This document shows, piece after piece, positions 12,618 to 12,840 of a stretch of 12,840 nt of DNA (position 1 is the first letter of the stretch; every line of letters starts with the position of its first letter). The stretch covers positions 39,517-52,356 of the forward strand of contig PLTE01000044.1 of the NCBI GenBank assembly GCA_003164375.1, given 5' to 3'. The notes below the pieces were generated by a model. That model did not search any database. It was not told the DNA's origin and was given only the letters and a program-made list of their open reading frames with translations. Position numbers and translations under genes: made by a program. This stretch comes from Hyphomicrobiales bacterium. GTDB taxonomy: Bacteria; Pseudomonadota; Alphaproteobacteria; Rhizobiales; Xanthobacteraceae.

Positions 12618-12840
12618 ATGACCGACACCAAAGCGCGCGACTACTCTGAAACGCTGTTTCTACCCAAGACCGATTTCCCGATGCGCGCCGGGCTGCCGCA
12701 GAAGGAGCCGGAGCTTCTGGCGCGCTGGCGCGAGCTCGGCCTTTACGAACGGCTGCGCGCGGCGGGCAAGGGCCGGCCGCGCTTCGTGCTGCACGACGGG
12801 CCGCCTTATGCCAACGGCAATATCCATATCGGCCACGCGC
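12618..12840 (+). CDS. ileS: Isoleucyl-tRNA synthetase, N-terminal part (3' end beyond window)
   Basis: Charges tRNA-Ile with isoleucine in the cytoplasm. The first 74 codons are present; the full enzyme is normally over 900 residues. The sequence MTDTKARDYSETLFLPKTDF, PMRAGLPQKEPELLARW and RFVLHDGPPYANGNIHIGHA contains the class I signature HIGH at residues 70-73 within the PPYANGxxHIGH context specific to IleS. The ATG at 12618 has AGAAGG 5 bases upstream. It is divergent from the AI-2E transporter with a 152-base spacer carrying an inverted repeat next to the start. In many alphaproteobacteria lspA follows ileS, which would lie beyond this window. Confidence 0.96.
   Translation, partial: MTDTKARDYSETLFLPKTDFPMRAGLPQKEPELLARWRELGLYERLRAAGKGRPRFVLHDGPPYANGNIHIGHA

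Noticed and set aside
1..12840. CRISPR array, tRNA, rRNA, insertion sequence or prophage
   Set aside because: No regularly spaced repeats, no cloverleaf or rRNA signature and no transposase or phage structural gene; the holin-like protein fits the YqjE type beside a DUF883 gene.

Overview
This is a GC-rich window from an alphaproteobacterium. It most resembles the Hyphomicrobiales (Bradyrhizobium, Rhodopseudomonas or Pseudolabrys-like relatives). That placement rests on the high GC content, the style of the HisS, RibF and IleS sequences, the order HAD hydrolase - ribF - ileS, and intergenic palindromes of a kind common in that group. No replicon or species can be named from the sequence alone. 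Both ends are cut inside aminoacyl-tRNA synthetase genes: hisS leaves on the left (minus strand) and ileS on the right (plus strand). I see no rRNA, tRNA, CRISPR array, insertion sequence or phage gene.

Left part (1-2677): the start of hisS; a spacer with three GC-rich palindromes; a Crp/Fnr-type regulator on the minus strand; and, divergent from it, a class III PLP aminotransferase of the omega-amino acid (beta-alanine):pyruvate type.

Middle left (2684-6107, all minus strand): the most unusual part. One gene encodes a solitary papain/C39-like cysteine peptidase domain joined by a proline-rich linker to a C-terminal domain I cannot name. The next gene encodes a second, diverged copy of that C-terminal domain without a peptidase. 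The pair looks like a small two-gene operon with its own AT-rich promoter region. Upstream of it lies a GT39-type polytopic glycosyltransferase.

Middle right (6273-10361): a membrane-anchored coiled-coil protein with a partly degenerate EAL (c-di-GMP) domain, laid out like the flagellar positioning factor TipF; a class IIA HAD hydrolase starting at a TTG in the same frame only three codons after the EAL stop; a convergent CheY-type receiver; and ribF, which makes FMN and FAD. The 378-base spacer between cheY and ribF is rich in inverted repeats.

Right part (10371-12840): three minus-strand genes, a DUF883 (ElaB/YqjD-like) protein, its YqjE-like membrane partner and an AI-2E family (PF01594) transporter, followed by ileS on the plus strand. 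The ileS leader carries a perfect 9-bp inverted repeat whose distal arm abuts the ribosome-binding site.

Most of the window is ordinary core genome. The peptidase/paralogue pair is the best candidate for something undescribed, and several spacers hold structured DNA or RNA worth testing by comparison across genomes.
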